Shown: positions 1 through 5,876, numbered from the stretch's first letter. The stretch: 9,737 bases of DNA from an uncultured Lachnospiraceae bacterium (GCA_946633495.1 CAMPAX010000076.1:1-9737); one strand, 5' to 3'. The notes: a model not told the origin generated them from the sequence alone. Numbers and translations: made by a program.

Positions 1-4
1 GGAA

Positions 5-61
5 GGATGCGGCTGTCCTGGTAGGATGCGGCTGCCCTGGTAGAATGCGGCTGTCCTGGTA
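5..61. repeat. 19-bp tandem repeat, three copies
   Basis: Three adjacent 19-bp units of the form GGATGCGGCTGTCCTGGTA lie at 5-23, 24-42 and 43-61. Copy 2 differs at one base (C for T at 35) and copy 3 at one base (A for G at 44). A decayed fourth copy seems to lie near 122-140, where CTGCCCTGATATGACGCGG resembles the same unit in another phase. The array may continue to the left of the window. The unit length is not a multiple of three, and stops occur in each plus frame within or just after the array, so it is probably non-coding. Its role is unknown. Confidence 0.85.
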
Positions 62-241
62 AGCGGAGGTGCGTGGCTGTGATAGCCGGCGGAGCATGTG
101 ACCCGGAGTTACATGGTTCTGCTGCCCTGATATGACGCGGATCGTTCATTTCGAGCAGCGGGAGAATTATATGATCCCGTATTATATGGAGAATTCCGCC
201 GCCCCTCAGGGTGTGCGTGGATAAGGAGGAATAAAAAAACC
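62..241 (+). other. lysC leader region with short hairpins
   Basis: This stretch before lysC contains no convincing gene. Three small inverted repeats are visible: GGCT/AGCC at 75-87, CATGTGAC/GTTACATG (one G-T pair) at 95-115, and CGGGA/TCCCG at 159-179. GGAGAATT occurs twice, at 161-168 and 188-195. I see neither the conserved core of a lysine riboswitch nor a T-box with its specifier stem and antiterminator motif. The ribosome binding site AAGGAGGA (223-230) is 11 bases before the lysC start. Promoter elements are weak: a possible TTCATT (145-150) and TTATAT (167-172) pair is only suggestive. Confidence 0.4.
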
Positions 242-1444
242 ATGTTGGTAGTAAAGAAATTCGGAGGTACCTCGGTTGCGAACAAAGAGCGTATCTACAA
301 CGTCGCAAACCGTTGTATCGAAGAATACAAAAAAGGCAATGATGTGGTCGTGGTCCTGTCCGCCATGGGTAAATACACGGATGAGCTGATCACTATGGCA
401 AAGGACATCAACCCCAATCCGCCGAAGCGTGAGATGGATATGCTCTTCACCATCGGCGAGCAGATGTCGGTTGCGCTGATGTCCATGGCGATGGCAAATC
501 TCGGCGTGCCCAGCATTTCCCTGAATGCATTTCAGGTGGCAATGCACACCACCTCGGTCTACGGAAATGCCCGTATCAAGAGGATCGACTGCGAGCGTGT
601 GCGCAACGAGCTGGAGCAGCACAAGATCGTCATCATTACAGGTTTCCAGGGCGTGAACAAGTTTGACGACTATACCACTCTGGGACGCGGCGGCTCCGAT
701 ACCACGGCAGTTGCCCTGGCAGCGGCTCTGCATGCTGACAAATGTGAGATCTATACCGACGTGGATGGCGTATATACTGCAGACCCGAGGATCGTTAAGA
801 ACGCTCGGAAGCTGGATCAGGTGACCTACGACGAGATGCTGGAGCTGGCAACTCTCGGCGCAGGGGTTCTGCACAACCGTTCCGTGGAACTGGCAAAGAA
901 ATACGGCGTACAGCTGGTGGTACGCAGCAGTCTGAATACAAATGAAGGTACCGTGGTTAAGGAGGGTAAACATATGGAGAAGATGATCGTAAGCGGCGTT
1001 GCCTGTGATACAGACGCTGCAAGAGTTGCAGTGATCGGCCTGAAGGACGTGCCGGGCGTTGCATTTAAACTGTTCAATGCGCTGGCAAAGGCAAATATCA
1101 ACATCGATATGATCCTTCAGTCTGTGGGACGTGAAGGAACAAAGGATATCTCCTTTACCTGCGCGGATGCAGATGCGGATGAGGCTGCACGGATCATTTC
1201 CGAGAACATGGAATGCGAATCCATCGATGTGAACAAGGAAGTTGCAAAGGTTTCCATCGTCGGCGCCGGCATGCAGACAAATGCAGGTGTGGCTGCGAAG
1301 ATGTTTGAGGCTCTTTTCGACGCCAACATCAATATCCGTATGATCTCCACATCTGAGATCCGTGTTACGGTTCTGATCAATGAGAAGAACACCGAGAAGG
1401 CGATGAATGCGATCCACGACAAGTTCGATCTCGGCAACAACTAA
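242..1444 (+). CDS. lysC: Aspartate kinase (aspartokinase), alpha subunit
   Basis: This enzyme phosphorylates L-aspartate, the first step of the lysine, threonine, methionine and diaminopimelate pathway in the cytoplasm. The 400-residue protein has the amino-acid kinase domain at about 1-245: KFGGTS at 6-11, the TTLGRGGSDTTA segment at 145-156 and TDVDGVYTADPR at 172-183. Two ACT regulatory domains follow, at about 262-330 (GLKDVPGVAFKLF) and 336-400 (VSIVGAGM, then ISTSEIRVTVLI). The length matches the Bacillus LysC class of about 408 residues, and the ACT pair suggests feedback control by lysine or threonine, though the effector cannot be read from sequence. The start is set by AAGGAGGA at 223-230. 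The gene stands alone, with a terminator directly after it. No riboswitch is visible upstream, so control may be mainly allosteric. A strong internal start is described separately. Confidence 0.97.
   Translation: MLVVKKFGGTSVANKERIYNVANRCIEEYKKGNDVVVVLSAMGKYTDELITMAKDINPNPPKREMDMLFTIGEQMSVALMSMAMANLGVPSISLNAFQVAMHTTSVYGNARIKRIDCERVRNELEQHKIVIITGFQGVNKFDDYTTLGRGGSDTTAVALAAALHADKCEIYTDVDGVYTADPRIVKNARKLDQVTYDEMLELATLGAGVLHNRSVELAKKYGVQLVVRSSLNTNEGTVVKEGKHMEKMIVSGVACDTDAARVAVIGLKDVPGVAFKLFNALAKANINIDMILQSVGREGTKDISFTCADADADEAARIISENMECESIDVNKEVAKVSIVGAGMQTNAGVAAKMFEALFDANINIRMISTSEIRVTVLINEKNTEKAMNAIHDKFDLGNN
959..966 (+). promoter_or_regulatory. Internal ribosome binding site within lysC
   Basis: AAGGAGGG lies inside the lysC reading frame, encoding Lys-Glu-Gly at residues 240-242. 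It is followed after 7 bases by an in-frame ATG at 974 (Met245). It is at least as good a match to the anti-Shine-Dalgarno sequence as the main lysC site, and its spacing is better. This is the expected arrangement for internal initiation of an aspartokinase beta subunit. Confidence 0.6.
974..1444 (+). CDS. lysC: Aspartate kinase beta subunit from an internal in-frame start
   Basis: Translation from the internal ATG (Met245) would give a 156-residue protein identical to the C-terminal part of LysC, that is, both ACT domains with no kinase domain. Bacillus subtilis aspartokinase II is known to be made as overlapping alpha and beta subunits from a single gene, with the beta chain starting near residue 246. 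Position and product size here match that precedent closely. The beta chain would join the alpha chain in the holoenzyme and carry effector-binding sites. The internal ribosome binding site and start are seen directly; that they are used in this organism is inference from the Bacillus case. Confidence 0.6.
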   Translation: MEKMIVSGVACDTDAARVAVIGLKDVPGVAFKLFNALAKANINIDMILQSVGREGTKDISFTCADADADEAARIISENMECESIDVNKEVAKVSIVGAGMQTNAGVAAKMFEALFDANINIRMISTSEIRVTVLINEKNTEKAMNAIHDKFDLGNN

Positions 1445-1467
1445 GAAAAGCAACGGTTCATCGATAT

Positions 1468-1499
1468 AAGGAGGAGCACCCGCAGGGTTCCTCCTTTTT
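1468..1499 (+). terminator. Intrinsic terminator after lysC
   Basis: AAGGAGGA (1468-1475) pairs with TCCTCCTT (1489-1496). Inside it ACCC (1478-1481) pairs with GGGT (1485-1488) around a GCA loop, leaving a two-base GC bulge, and a T run follows to 1499. It starts 24 bases after the lysC stop. GCAACG at 1450-1455 and CGTTGC at 1500-1505 could extend the fold outward. Confidence 0.9.
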
Positions 1500-1506
1500 C
1501 GTTGCA

Positions 1507-1534
1507 TTGAATTCGGAATCTATGGTAATATGAT
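1507..1534 (+). promoter_or_regulatory. Candidate sigma-70-type promoter for the dCMP deaminase gene
   Basis: TTGAAT (1507-1512, four of six to consensus) and TATGAT (1529-1534, five of six) are 16 bases apart, directly after the lysC terminator. This would give a leader of about 57 bases. A perfect TATAAT at 1581-1586 also exists but lies only 11 bases from the start codon and overlaps the ribosome-binding region, so it is a less likely promoter. Confidence 0.4.
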
Positions 1535-1597
1535 GAAAGGGTCAAAAGGCCCCTGCGGATCATAAGATGAGGGTAATAAATATAATGGGGGAAGGAT

Positions 1598-2092
1598 ATG
1601 AACGGTGACAGAAAACGTACGGATTATATCAGCTGGGATCAGTATTTTATGGGGATTGCCCTGCTTTCGGCCCAGCGTTCCAAGGACCCGAATACGCAGG
1701 TGGGAGCGTGTATCGTGGGAGAGGATAACCGGATTCTCTCCGTGGGCTACAACGGAATGCCGCAGGGCTGTGAGGATGATGACATGCCCTGGGGACGCGA
1801 CGGTTCCGCGCTGGATTCGAAGTATATGTTCGTCTGTCATGCGGAGCTGAATGCAATCTTAAATTATCGGGGTACCGGTTCCATGAAAGGCGCACGCTGC
1901 TATGTAACGCTCTTCCCATGCAACGAATGTGCGAAGGCGATCATCCAAAGCGGCATCGCTGAGGTGGTCTACCGGGAGGATAAATACGCGGACTCCGAAT
2001 CCACCATAGCGTCGAAGCAGATGTTTGACCGGACCGGAGTGATCTACCGGCAGCTTCCGGCAGTGGGAAAGCGGATCGAGTTGGAAGTGTGA
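1598..2092 (+). CDS. Deoxycytidylate (dCMP) deaminase family protein
   Basis: Predicted to be a zinc-dependent deaminase converting dCMP to dUMP, the precursor for thymidylate synthase. The 164-residue protein shows the complete cytidine/deoxycytidylate deaminase signature: His81-Ala-Glu83 (zinc ligand and catalytic proton shuttle) and Pro107-Cys108-Asn-Glu-Cys111 (the two zinc cysteines). The GYNGMP segment at 50-55 and the acidic, Trp-containing insert after it (EDDDMPWGRDG, 59-69) are typical of dCMP deaminases rather than tRNA or cytosine deaminases. It is related to the protein called ComEB in Bacillus. The start follows GGGGGAAGG at 1587-1595, close to the ATG. It is the first gene after the lysC terminator and probably has its own promoter. 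dCMP specificity is inferred from family resemblance. Confidence 0.92.
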   Translation: MNGDRKRTDYISWDQYFMGIALLSAQRSKDPNTQVGACIVGEDNRILSVGYNGMPQGCEDDDMPWGRDGSALDSKYMFVCHAELNAILNYRGTGSMKGARCYVTLFPCNECAKAIIQSGIAEVVYREDKYADSESTIASKQMFDRTGVIYRQLPAVGKRIELEV

Positions 2093-2121
2093 ATGATTTT
2101 GAGCATTTCTGCATGTTGTGA

Positions 2122-2159
2122 GATCATACGAAGATCGACATGTGATTTAGTATATGATC
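2122..2159. repeat. Spaced inverted repeat in the gap before the YcxB-like gene
   Basis: GATCATA (2122-2128) and TATGATC (2153-2159) form a perfect 7-base inverted repeat separated by 24 bases. It sits in the 134-bp gap between the dCMP deaminase and the next gene. No T run follows, so it is not a clear terminator; an operator or chance is possible. Nothing else is recognisable in this gap. Confidence 0.35.
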
Positions 2160-2226
2160 ATCATGACTGTTTAAAGATCAGAACGAAGTTTGTCAGGAAC
2201 AAGTAAGCGTCAGTCAGAGGATAGAA

Positions 2227-2772
2227 ATGGCACAGGAGAAGAAATTCAAGATCAATATGACCAGAGAGGCGCTGCAAAGCTTTATGATCACCTCTTATTA
2301 CAGCCGTCTTGGCGGGATCGTCAGTATCCTGCTGGGGCTCGGCGCCATCGCCATGGCCGTGCGGGAGATCTTCTTTCGGGAGAAGATCGATGTTACGGGG
2401 CTCGCGGTTTATGTGATCATTTTCCTGGCCTGTTTGGTGGTGAATCCGATCCTGCTCAGATCTCAGGCAAAAAAGCAGCTAAAGAACAGCCCGTCTTACC
2501 AGCAGCCGATCGAATATACGCTTTACCCCGAATATCTGGAGGTATGTCAGGGAGAAGAGCATCTGGAGGTGGGCTGGGAGCTGATCTATAAGATCAAGCT
2601 GACCGGGAAGATGGCGGCAATCTACACCAGCAAGATCAATGCATTTGTCTGGCCCCTGTCCGAGCTGGGAGCGGACAAGGATAGTATCCTGTCCCGGGTG
2701 GTACAGTATACCCAGGAGTTTCATCCGATCCTGTCCGGAAATCTGAAGGAATATCGGAAGAGTAAGGATTGA
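2227..2772 (+). CDS. YcxB-like integral membrane protein
   Basis: A 181-residue protein with two hydrophobic segments at about 29-48 (GGIVSILLGLGAIAMAV) and 58-77 (GLAVYVIIFLACLVVNPILL), joined by a short charged loop with REIFFREKID. A soluble C-terminal domain follows at about 95-165. In that domain, strands such as YTLYPEYLEV, a conserved tryptophan (WELIYKIKLTGKMAAIYTS) and FVWPLSEL match the pattern of the YcxB-like C-terminal domain, which resembles a pleckstrin-homology fold. The family is common in Firmicutes and has no established function. AGAGGAT at 2216-2222 sets the start. There is no secretion signal other than the membrane segments. Beyond the stop, the same frame stays open for 23 codons through a repeat region (see findings). 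Confidence 0.75.
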   Translation: MAQEKKFKINMTREALQSFMITSYYSRLGGIVSILLGLGAIAMAVREIFFREKIDVTGLAVYVIIFLACLVVNPILLRSQAKKQLKNSPSYQQPIEYTLYPEYLEVCQGEEHLEVGWELIYKIKLTGKMAAIYTSKINAFVWPLSELGADKDSILSRVVQYTQEFHPILSGNLKEYRKSKD

Positions 2773-2784
2773 TGCTGGTTCCGA

Positions 2785-2877
2785 GCGTTCGATACTGACA
2801 GGGACTTACACCGATTTTGCGTATTCGATAGTGACCGAGATTGACGCCGACTCCTCGCGTCCGGTACCGCCGGGGTA
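2785..2877. repeat. Degenerate direct repeat with 36-bp period
   Basis: Unit A begins GCGTTCGATACTGAC at 2785 and unit B begins GCGTATTCGATAGTGACC at 2819. Aligned from TTCGATA (2788 and 2824), the units match at 22 of 31 positions, a period of 36 bases. A poorer partial third unit begins GCGTCCGGTACC at 2857. The repeat fills most of the gap between the YcxB-like gene and tsaE. I see no gene in it and no terminator. Confidence 0.6.
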
Positions 2878-2902
2878 TCGTGAAAGAGCGGATAAGAGGA
2901 GA

Positions 2903-2914
2903 GGCTATATAGCC
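2903..2914. promoter_or_regulatory. Perfect 12-bp palindrome next to the tsaE ribosome binding site
   Basis: GGCTATATAGCC at 2903-2914 is a perfect palindrome that abuts the tsaE ribosome binding site AGAGGAGA (2915-2922). It has no spacer, so as RNA it would make only a short hairpin; as DNA it could be a protein-binding site. Function unknown. Confidence 0.4.
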
Positions 2915-2927
2915 AGAGGAGATATGA

Positions 2928-3413
2928 ATGAACGTGCTTGAAATAGAAACTCACAGCTCCGGGGAGACCTTTGATTTCGCCAGAAGCCTTGCAGAGAAAG
3001 CAAAGGGCGGCGAGGTATATTGCCTGGACGGAGATCTGGGCGTCGGGAAAACCGTATTCGCCCAGGGGTTCGGGGCGGGACTGGGGATCACGGAACCTAT
3101 GGCCAGTCCCACATTTACGATCCTGAAGGAATATCATGAGGGAAGACTGGCGCTGTATCATTTTGACGTATACCGCATCAGCTTCGAGGATGAAATGGAC
3201 GAGATCGGTTTCTATGATCTGGTGGGAAATCCGGAGGGCGTATCCCTCATCGAATGGTCAAAGCTGATCGAGGGAATCCTGCCAAAGGAGGCGGTGCGTG
3301 TAACCATTGAGAAAGACCCGGAGAAGGGATTTGATTACCGAAGGATCCTTCTTGCGGAACCGGATGACGCCGCGGGGTCCGTTACATCGAAGTCCCGGAC
3401 CGACGGTCGGTAG
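2928..3413 (+). CDS. tsaE: tRNA threonylcarbamoyladenosine biosynthesis ATPase TsaE
   Basis: TsaE is the ATPase of the complex (with TsaB and TsaD) that installs N6-threonylcarbamoyl on adenosine 37 of ANN-decoding tRNAs in the cytoplasm. The 161-residue protein has the Walker A motif GDLGVGKT at 35-42, SPTFTI at 60-65, HFDVYR at 78-83 with the acidic metal-binding Asp80, and the LIEW motif at 107-110, all typical of the family. The length is usual. The ATG at 2928 is preferred over the out-of-frame ATG at 2924 because it lies 5 bases after AGAGGAGA (2915-2922) and opens the conserved frame. The C-terminal tail after about residue 143 is hydrophilic and DNA-palindromic (ACCGACGGTCGGT at 3399-3411 overlaps the stop). 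The usual downstream partners tsaB and rimI are absent; an aldo/keto reductase follows after 23 bases. Confidence 0.95.
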   Translation: MNVLEIETHSSGETFDFARSLAEKAKGGEVYCLDGDLGVGKTVFAQGFGAGLGITEPMASPTFTILKEYHEGRLALYHFDVYRISFEDEMDEIGFYDLVGNPEGVSLIEWSKLIEGILPKEAVRVTIEKDPEKGFDYRRILLAEPDDAAGSVTSKSRTDGR

Positions 3414-3424
3414 AATCTCAGACT

Positions 3425-3430
3425 GGAGGT
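3425..3430 (+). promoter_or_regulatory. Ribosome binding site choosing the aldo/keto reductase start
   Basis: GGAGGT at 3425-3430 is 6 bases before the ATG at 3437 but only 3 before an in-frame TTG at 3434. The spacing favours the ATG. Confidence 0.75.
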
Positions 3431-3436
3431 GCCTTG

Positions 3437-4636
3437 ATGCAGTATAGAAATGATAAGCACGGCGAGAAGATATCCATGCTCGGCTACGGCTGTATGCGAT
3501 TTACCAAGAAGGGAACCGGCATCGATCTTCGAAAAGCGGAGAGGGAGATCCTGACCGCGTACAAAGCAGGGGTTAACTATTTTGATACGGCGTACATTTA
3601 TCCGGGAAGTGAGGATGCGCTGGGAAAGATCCTGGCGAAGCATAATCTTCGGAAGAAGGTAAATATCGCCACAAAGCTTCCTCAGTATCTGATCCGGAAC
3701 CGGGAAGCGCTTGACAAGTATTTCAATGAGGAGCTGTCAAGGCTTCAGACGGATTACGTGGACTATTACCTGATGCATCACCTGACGGATGTGGCCATGT
3801 GGGAGAAGCTGAAGTCCGTAGGGATCCTGAAGTGGATCGAGGAGAAGAAGGCCTCCGGTCAGATCCGGAACATCGGTTTCTCTTATCATGGAAATACCGA
3901 GAATTTCCTGACGATCCTGAATGATTACGACTGGGATTTCTGCCAGATCCAGTACAATTACATGGATGAGGTTTCCCAGGCGGGGGCGAAGGGGCTGAAG
4001 GCCGCAGCGGCCAAGGGCATTCCCGTAGTGATCATGGAGCCCCTGCGCGGCGGCAAGCTGGTGAATCTGCTGCCTCCGCGGGCAAAACGAGTGATCGAAA
4101 AATACGGTCACGGCTGGTCTCCGGCGGAGCTGGCCTTCCGCTGGCTGTACAACCAGCCGGAGGTGACCTGCGTCCTGTCCGGCATGAATTCCGTGGAAAT
4201 GGTAAAGGAGAACTGCCGCGTGGCAAGTGAAGCCGAAGCAGGGCATTTTACAAAGCATGATAACAAGCTGATCGAAGTGGTGAAGCGGGAGATCCGTGCG
4301 AAGGAGAAGGTGGGCTGCACCGGCTGCCGGTACTGTATGCCTTGTCCGAAGGGCGTGGACATTCCGGGGACCTTCCACTGCTACAACACCATGTATATCG
4401 AAGGGAAGAACGCCGGACGGTTCCAGTATGCCCAGGTTGTGGGACTTACGAAAGAACCGGCATTTGCGAGCCAGTGCATCGAGTGTGGAAAATGTGAGAT
4501 GCATTGTCCTCAGGGGCTGCCGATCCGGGAGAAGCTGAAGGAAGCAGACAAGGCCCTTCGGCCGCTGCCCTTTAAGGTGGGGATCAATGTGGCGCGGAAG
4601 TATATGTTCGGACGTAAAATGAAGCAGGACAAATAA
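3437..4636 (+). CDS. Aldo/keto reductase with C-terminal 4Fe-4S cluster motifs
   Basis: A 399-residue oxidoreductase with a (beta/alpha)8 aldo/keto reductase barrel (about 1-285) fused to a ferredoxin-like tail. The expected barrel residues are visible: Asp50 in FDTAYIYPGSE, Tyr55, Lys80 in ATKLP and His114 in YLMHH. In the tail, Cys294, 297, 300 and 303 form CTGCRYCMPCP, and Cys347, 350, 353 and 357 form CIECGKCEMHCP, predicting two [4Fe-4S] clusters. This architecture is a known clostridial and archaeal family annotated as predicted iron-sulfur oxidoreductases of the aldo/keto reductase type; substrates are not established. The clusters suggest electron exchange with ferredoxin in place of, or along with, NAD(P)H, and fit an anaerobe. 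The gene starts 23 bases after tsaE, so co-transcription is likely. No signal peptide, hence cytoplasmic. Confidence 0.94.
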   Translation: MQYRNDKHGEKISMLGYGCMRFTKKGTGIDLRKAEREILTAYKAGVNYFDTAYIYPGSEDALGKILAKHNLRKKVNIATKLPQYLIRNREALDKYFNEELSRLQTDYVDYYLMHHLTDVAMWEKLKSVGILKWIEEKKASGQIRNIGFSYHGNTENFLTILNDYDWDFCQIQYNYMDEVSQAGAKGLKAAAAKGIPVVIMEPLRGGKLVNLLPPRAKRVIEKYGHGWSPAELAFRWLYNQPEVTCVLSGMNSVEMVKENCRVASEAEAGHFTKHDNKLIEVVKREIRAKEKVGCTGCRYCMPCPKGVDIPGTFHCYNTMYIEGKNAGRFQYAQVVGLTKEPAFASQCIECGKCEMHCPQGLPIREKLKEADKALRPLPFKVGINVARKYMFGRKMKQDK

Positions 4637-4695
4637 CGAAACTTTCCTACAGATGGTGCAATACTGTGGGGACGTGACGAAAAGGGAGAGACGAA

Positions 4696-5349
4696 ATGGC
4701 ATTGATAAGCAGCACAGAGGACGCATCGGGTTTTGTTATCCTTGCGGATTATGTTCCACAGATCGTGCAGGAGATCCGGTATCACTCAACTTACAATTTT
4801 ATCGGGGACAGGATCGACGGTTATGATGAGCCCATCGCGCTTCTTACGAAGGAAGCAGCGCGGGCACTGCAGGCAGTCAGCAATGAAATGAACACCTGCG
4901 GCTACCGCGTCAAGGTATTCGATGCATACCGGCCTGTGGCGGCGGTGAAGCATTTCACCTTTTGGGGCATCGAAGATCAGGACGTACGGATGAAGCCCTA
5001 TTTTTATCCGGAGCTGGAGAAGCAGGAGCTTTTCAATCGCGGTTACATCGCAAAACAGTCCAGCCACAGCCGTGGCAGTGCCATCGACCTGACGCTTTTT
5101 GACATGAAGACCGGGAAAGAGATGGATATGGGCGGACCCTTCGACTACTTCGGAGAGCTGTCCCATCCCGACTATCGCGGGATCACGGAGGAACAGTATA
5201 ACAACCGCATGTTCCTGCAGAAGGCCATGGTCAGAAACGGTTTCAAGACCCTGGACTGTGAGTGGTGGCATTTTGTGCTGGCAAATGAACCTTATCCGGA
5301 TACGTACTTCACGTTTCCGGTATCAAAAGAGTCACTTATGAGGCATTGA
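4696..5349 (+). CDS. VanX-family D-alanyl-D-alanine dipeptidase (peptidase M15D)
   Basis: A 217-residue zinc peptidase predicted to hydrolyse the dipeptide D-Ala-D-Ala. The metal site is intact: His124 and Asp131 in SSHSRGSAID (122-131), and Glu189 (catalytic base) with His192 in EWWHF (189-193). Arg79 in DAYRP corresponds to the substrate-binding arginine of VanX, and DMGGPFDYFGELSH (144-157) is a strongly conserved block of VanX/DdpX enzymes. Spacing between ligands (H-x6-D, E-x2-H) and total length match VanX of about 202 residues. There is no signal peptide, so it acts in the cytoplasm. GGGAGAG at 4684-4690 sets the start. No VanH, VanA-type ligase or VanRS genes are nearby, so a DdpX-like role in peptidoglycan dipeptide recycling is more likely than glycopeptide resistance. 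The gap after the aldo/keto reductase gene is 59 bases. Confidence 0.92.
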   Translation: MALISSTEDASGFVILADYVPQIVQEIRYHSTYNFIGDRIDGYDEPIALLTKEAARALQAVSNEMNTCGYRVKVFDAYRPVAAVKHFTFWGIEDQDVRMKPYFYPELEKQELFNRGYIAKQSSHSRGSAIDLTLFDMKTGKEMDMGGPFDYFGELSHPDYRGITEEQYNNRMFLQKAMVRNGFKTLDCEWWHFVLANEPYPDTYFTFPVSKESLMRH

Positions 5350-5361
5350 AAGAAGATGCAT

Positions 5362-5394
5362 GTCATTCTGAGGGCACAGCCCGAAGAATCCTGA
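5362..5394. repeat. Dispersed palindromic repeat (HSE..ARRIL type)
   Basis: The segment begins GTCATTCTGAGGGC and ends CCGAAGAATCC. It folds as ATTCT (5365-5369) with AGAAT (5385-5389) and GGGC (5372-5375) with GCCC (5379-5382) around an ACA loop. It strongly resembles the GTCATTCTGAG..CGAAGAATC repeat that I recall from intergenic regions of many bacterial genomes, which shows up in databases as spurious peptides containing HSE and RRIL. It sits in the 62-bp gap between the dipeptidase and the PPOX gene. The resemblance is from memory. Confidence 0.6.
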
Positions 5395-5399
5395 AAACG

Positions 5400-5406
5400 A
5401 GGAGGT
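5400..5406 (+). promoter_or_regulatory. Ribosome binding site deciding the PPOX gene start
   Basis: AGGAGGT at 5400-5406 is 5 bases before the ATG at 5412. The frame is open upstream to an ATG at 5346, but that longer start lies within the end of the previous gene and would translate the palindromic repeat, so 5412 is the real start. Confidence 0.85.
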
Positions 5407-5411
5407 ATAGT

Positions 5412-5804
5412 ATGGAACGAGTAGCAAAGTTTTTGAAGGAAGCAGGCACCTATTATCTGGCAACCGTAGACGGTGACCAACCGCGGGTACGTCCCTTTGG
5501 CACGGTCAATATCTTCGACGGCAAGCTCTACATCCAGACCGGAAAGGTAAAGGATGTAGCAAAGCAGATCGCTGCAAATCCGAAGGTTGAGATCAGCGCA
5601 TTTAAGGACGGAACCTGGATCCGACTGGCAGGCAAACTGGTGGAGGATGACCGCCGCGAGGCACGGGTCTCCATGCTGGACGCATACCCGGATCTGAAAG
5701 CCATGTACGATCCGGATGACGGGAACACCGTGGTATACTATTTTGAAGACGCAACCGCAACCTTCTGCTCCTTCACCGCACCGCCGGAGGTCGTAACCTT
5801 CTGA
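5412..5804 (+). CDS. Pyridoxamine 5'-phosphate oxidase family (flavin-binding) protein
   Basis: A 130-residue single-domain protein with the split-barrel flavin-binding fold of the PPOX family. Diagnostic features are the N-terminal helix MERVAKFLKEAG, the strand YYLATVDGDQPRVRPFGTV (14-32), which ends in the RPFG turn, GKLYIQTGKVKDVAKQI (37-53) and NPKVEISAF (57-65). Members of this subgroup bind FMN or F420 and act as small reductases or oxidases; the substrate here cannot be assigned, and genuine pyridoxamine phosphate oxidase is about 200 residues, so PdxH activity is unlikely. DLKAMYDPDDGNTVVYYF (94-111) is typical of clostridial members. It is the last gene of the plus-strand run and is followed by a bidirectional terminator. 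Confidence 0.88.
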   Translation: MERVAKFLKEAGTYYLATVDGDQPRVRPFGTVNIFDGKLYIQTGKVKDVAKQIAANPKVEISAFKDGTWIRLAGKLVEDDRREARVSMLDAYPDLKAMYDPDDGNTVVYYFEDATATFCSFTAPPEVVTF

Positions 5805-5876
5805 GTAAAGAAAAGGACTGTCACAATTAGATGCGTACGGAATTTGTTACGGAAGATATACGTGAAGCTGAAAAAG

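Noticed and set aside
5..61. CRISPR array
   Set aside because: The units are directly adjacent with no spacers, are only 19 bases long, and no cas genes are present.
62..240. Lysine riboswitch or T-box in the lysC leader
   Set aside because: GGAGGTGCG at 65-73 faintly resembles the start of a lysine riboswitch, but the remaining conserved segments and a terminator stem are absent, and no T-box antiterminator motif is seen.
206..1507. 433-codon open frame on the minus strand across lysC
   Set aside because: It is antisense to a fully conserved aspartate kinase, its protein is rich in His and Cys with no recognisable domain, and no ribosome binding site supports it.
2190..2591. 133-codon plus-strand frame overlapping the YcxB-like gene
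   Set aside because: It is the shifted frame of the YcxB-like gene, lacks membrane segments or domains, and its start has no suitable ribosome binding site.
2721..3161. 146-codon minus-strand frame through the 36-bp repeats and tsaE
   Set aside because: The apparent SLSN repeats in it only reflect the DNA repeat, and the rest is antisense to tsaE.
3737..4726. 329-codon open frame on the minus strand across the aldo/keto reductase
   Set aside because: Antisense shadow of a well-conserved gene, low-complexity His/Leu-rich product, no family resemblance.
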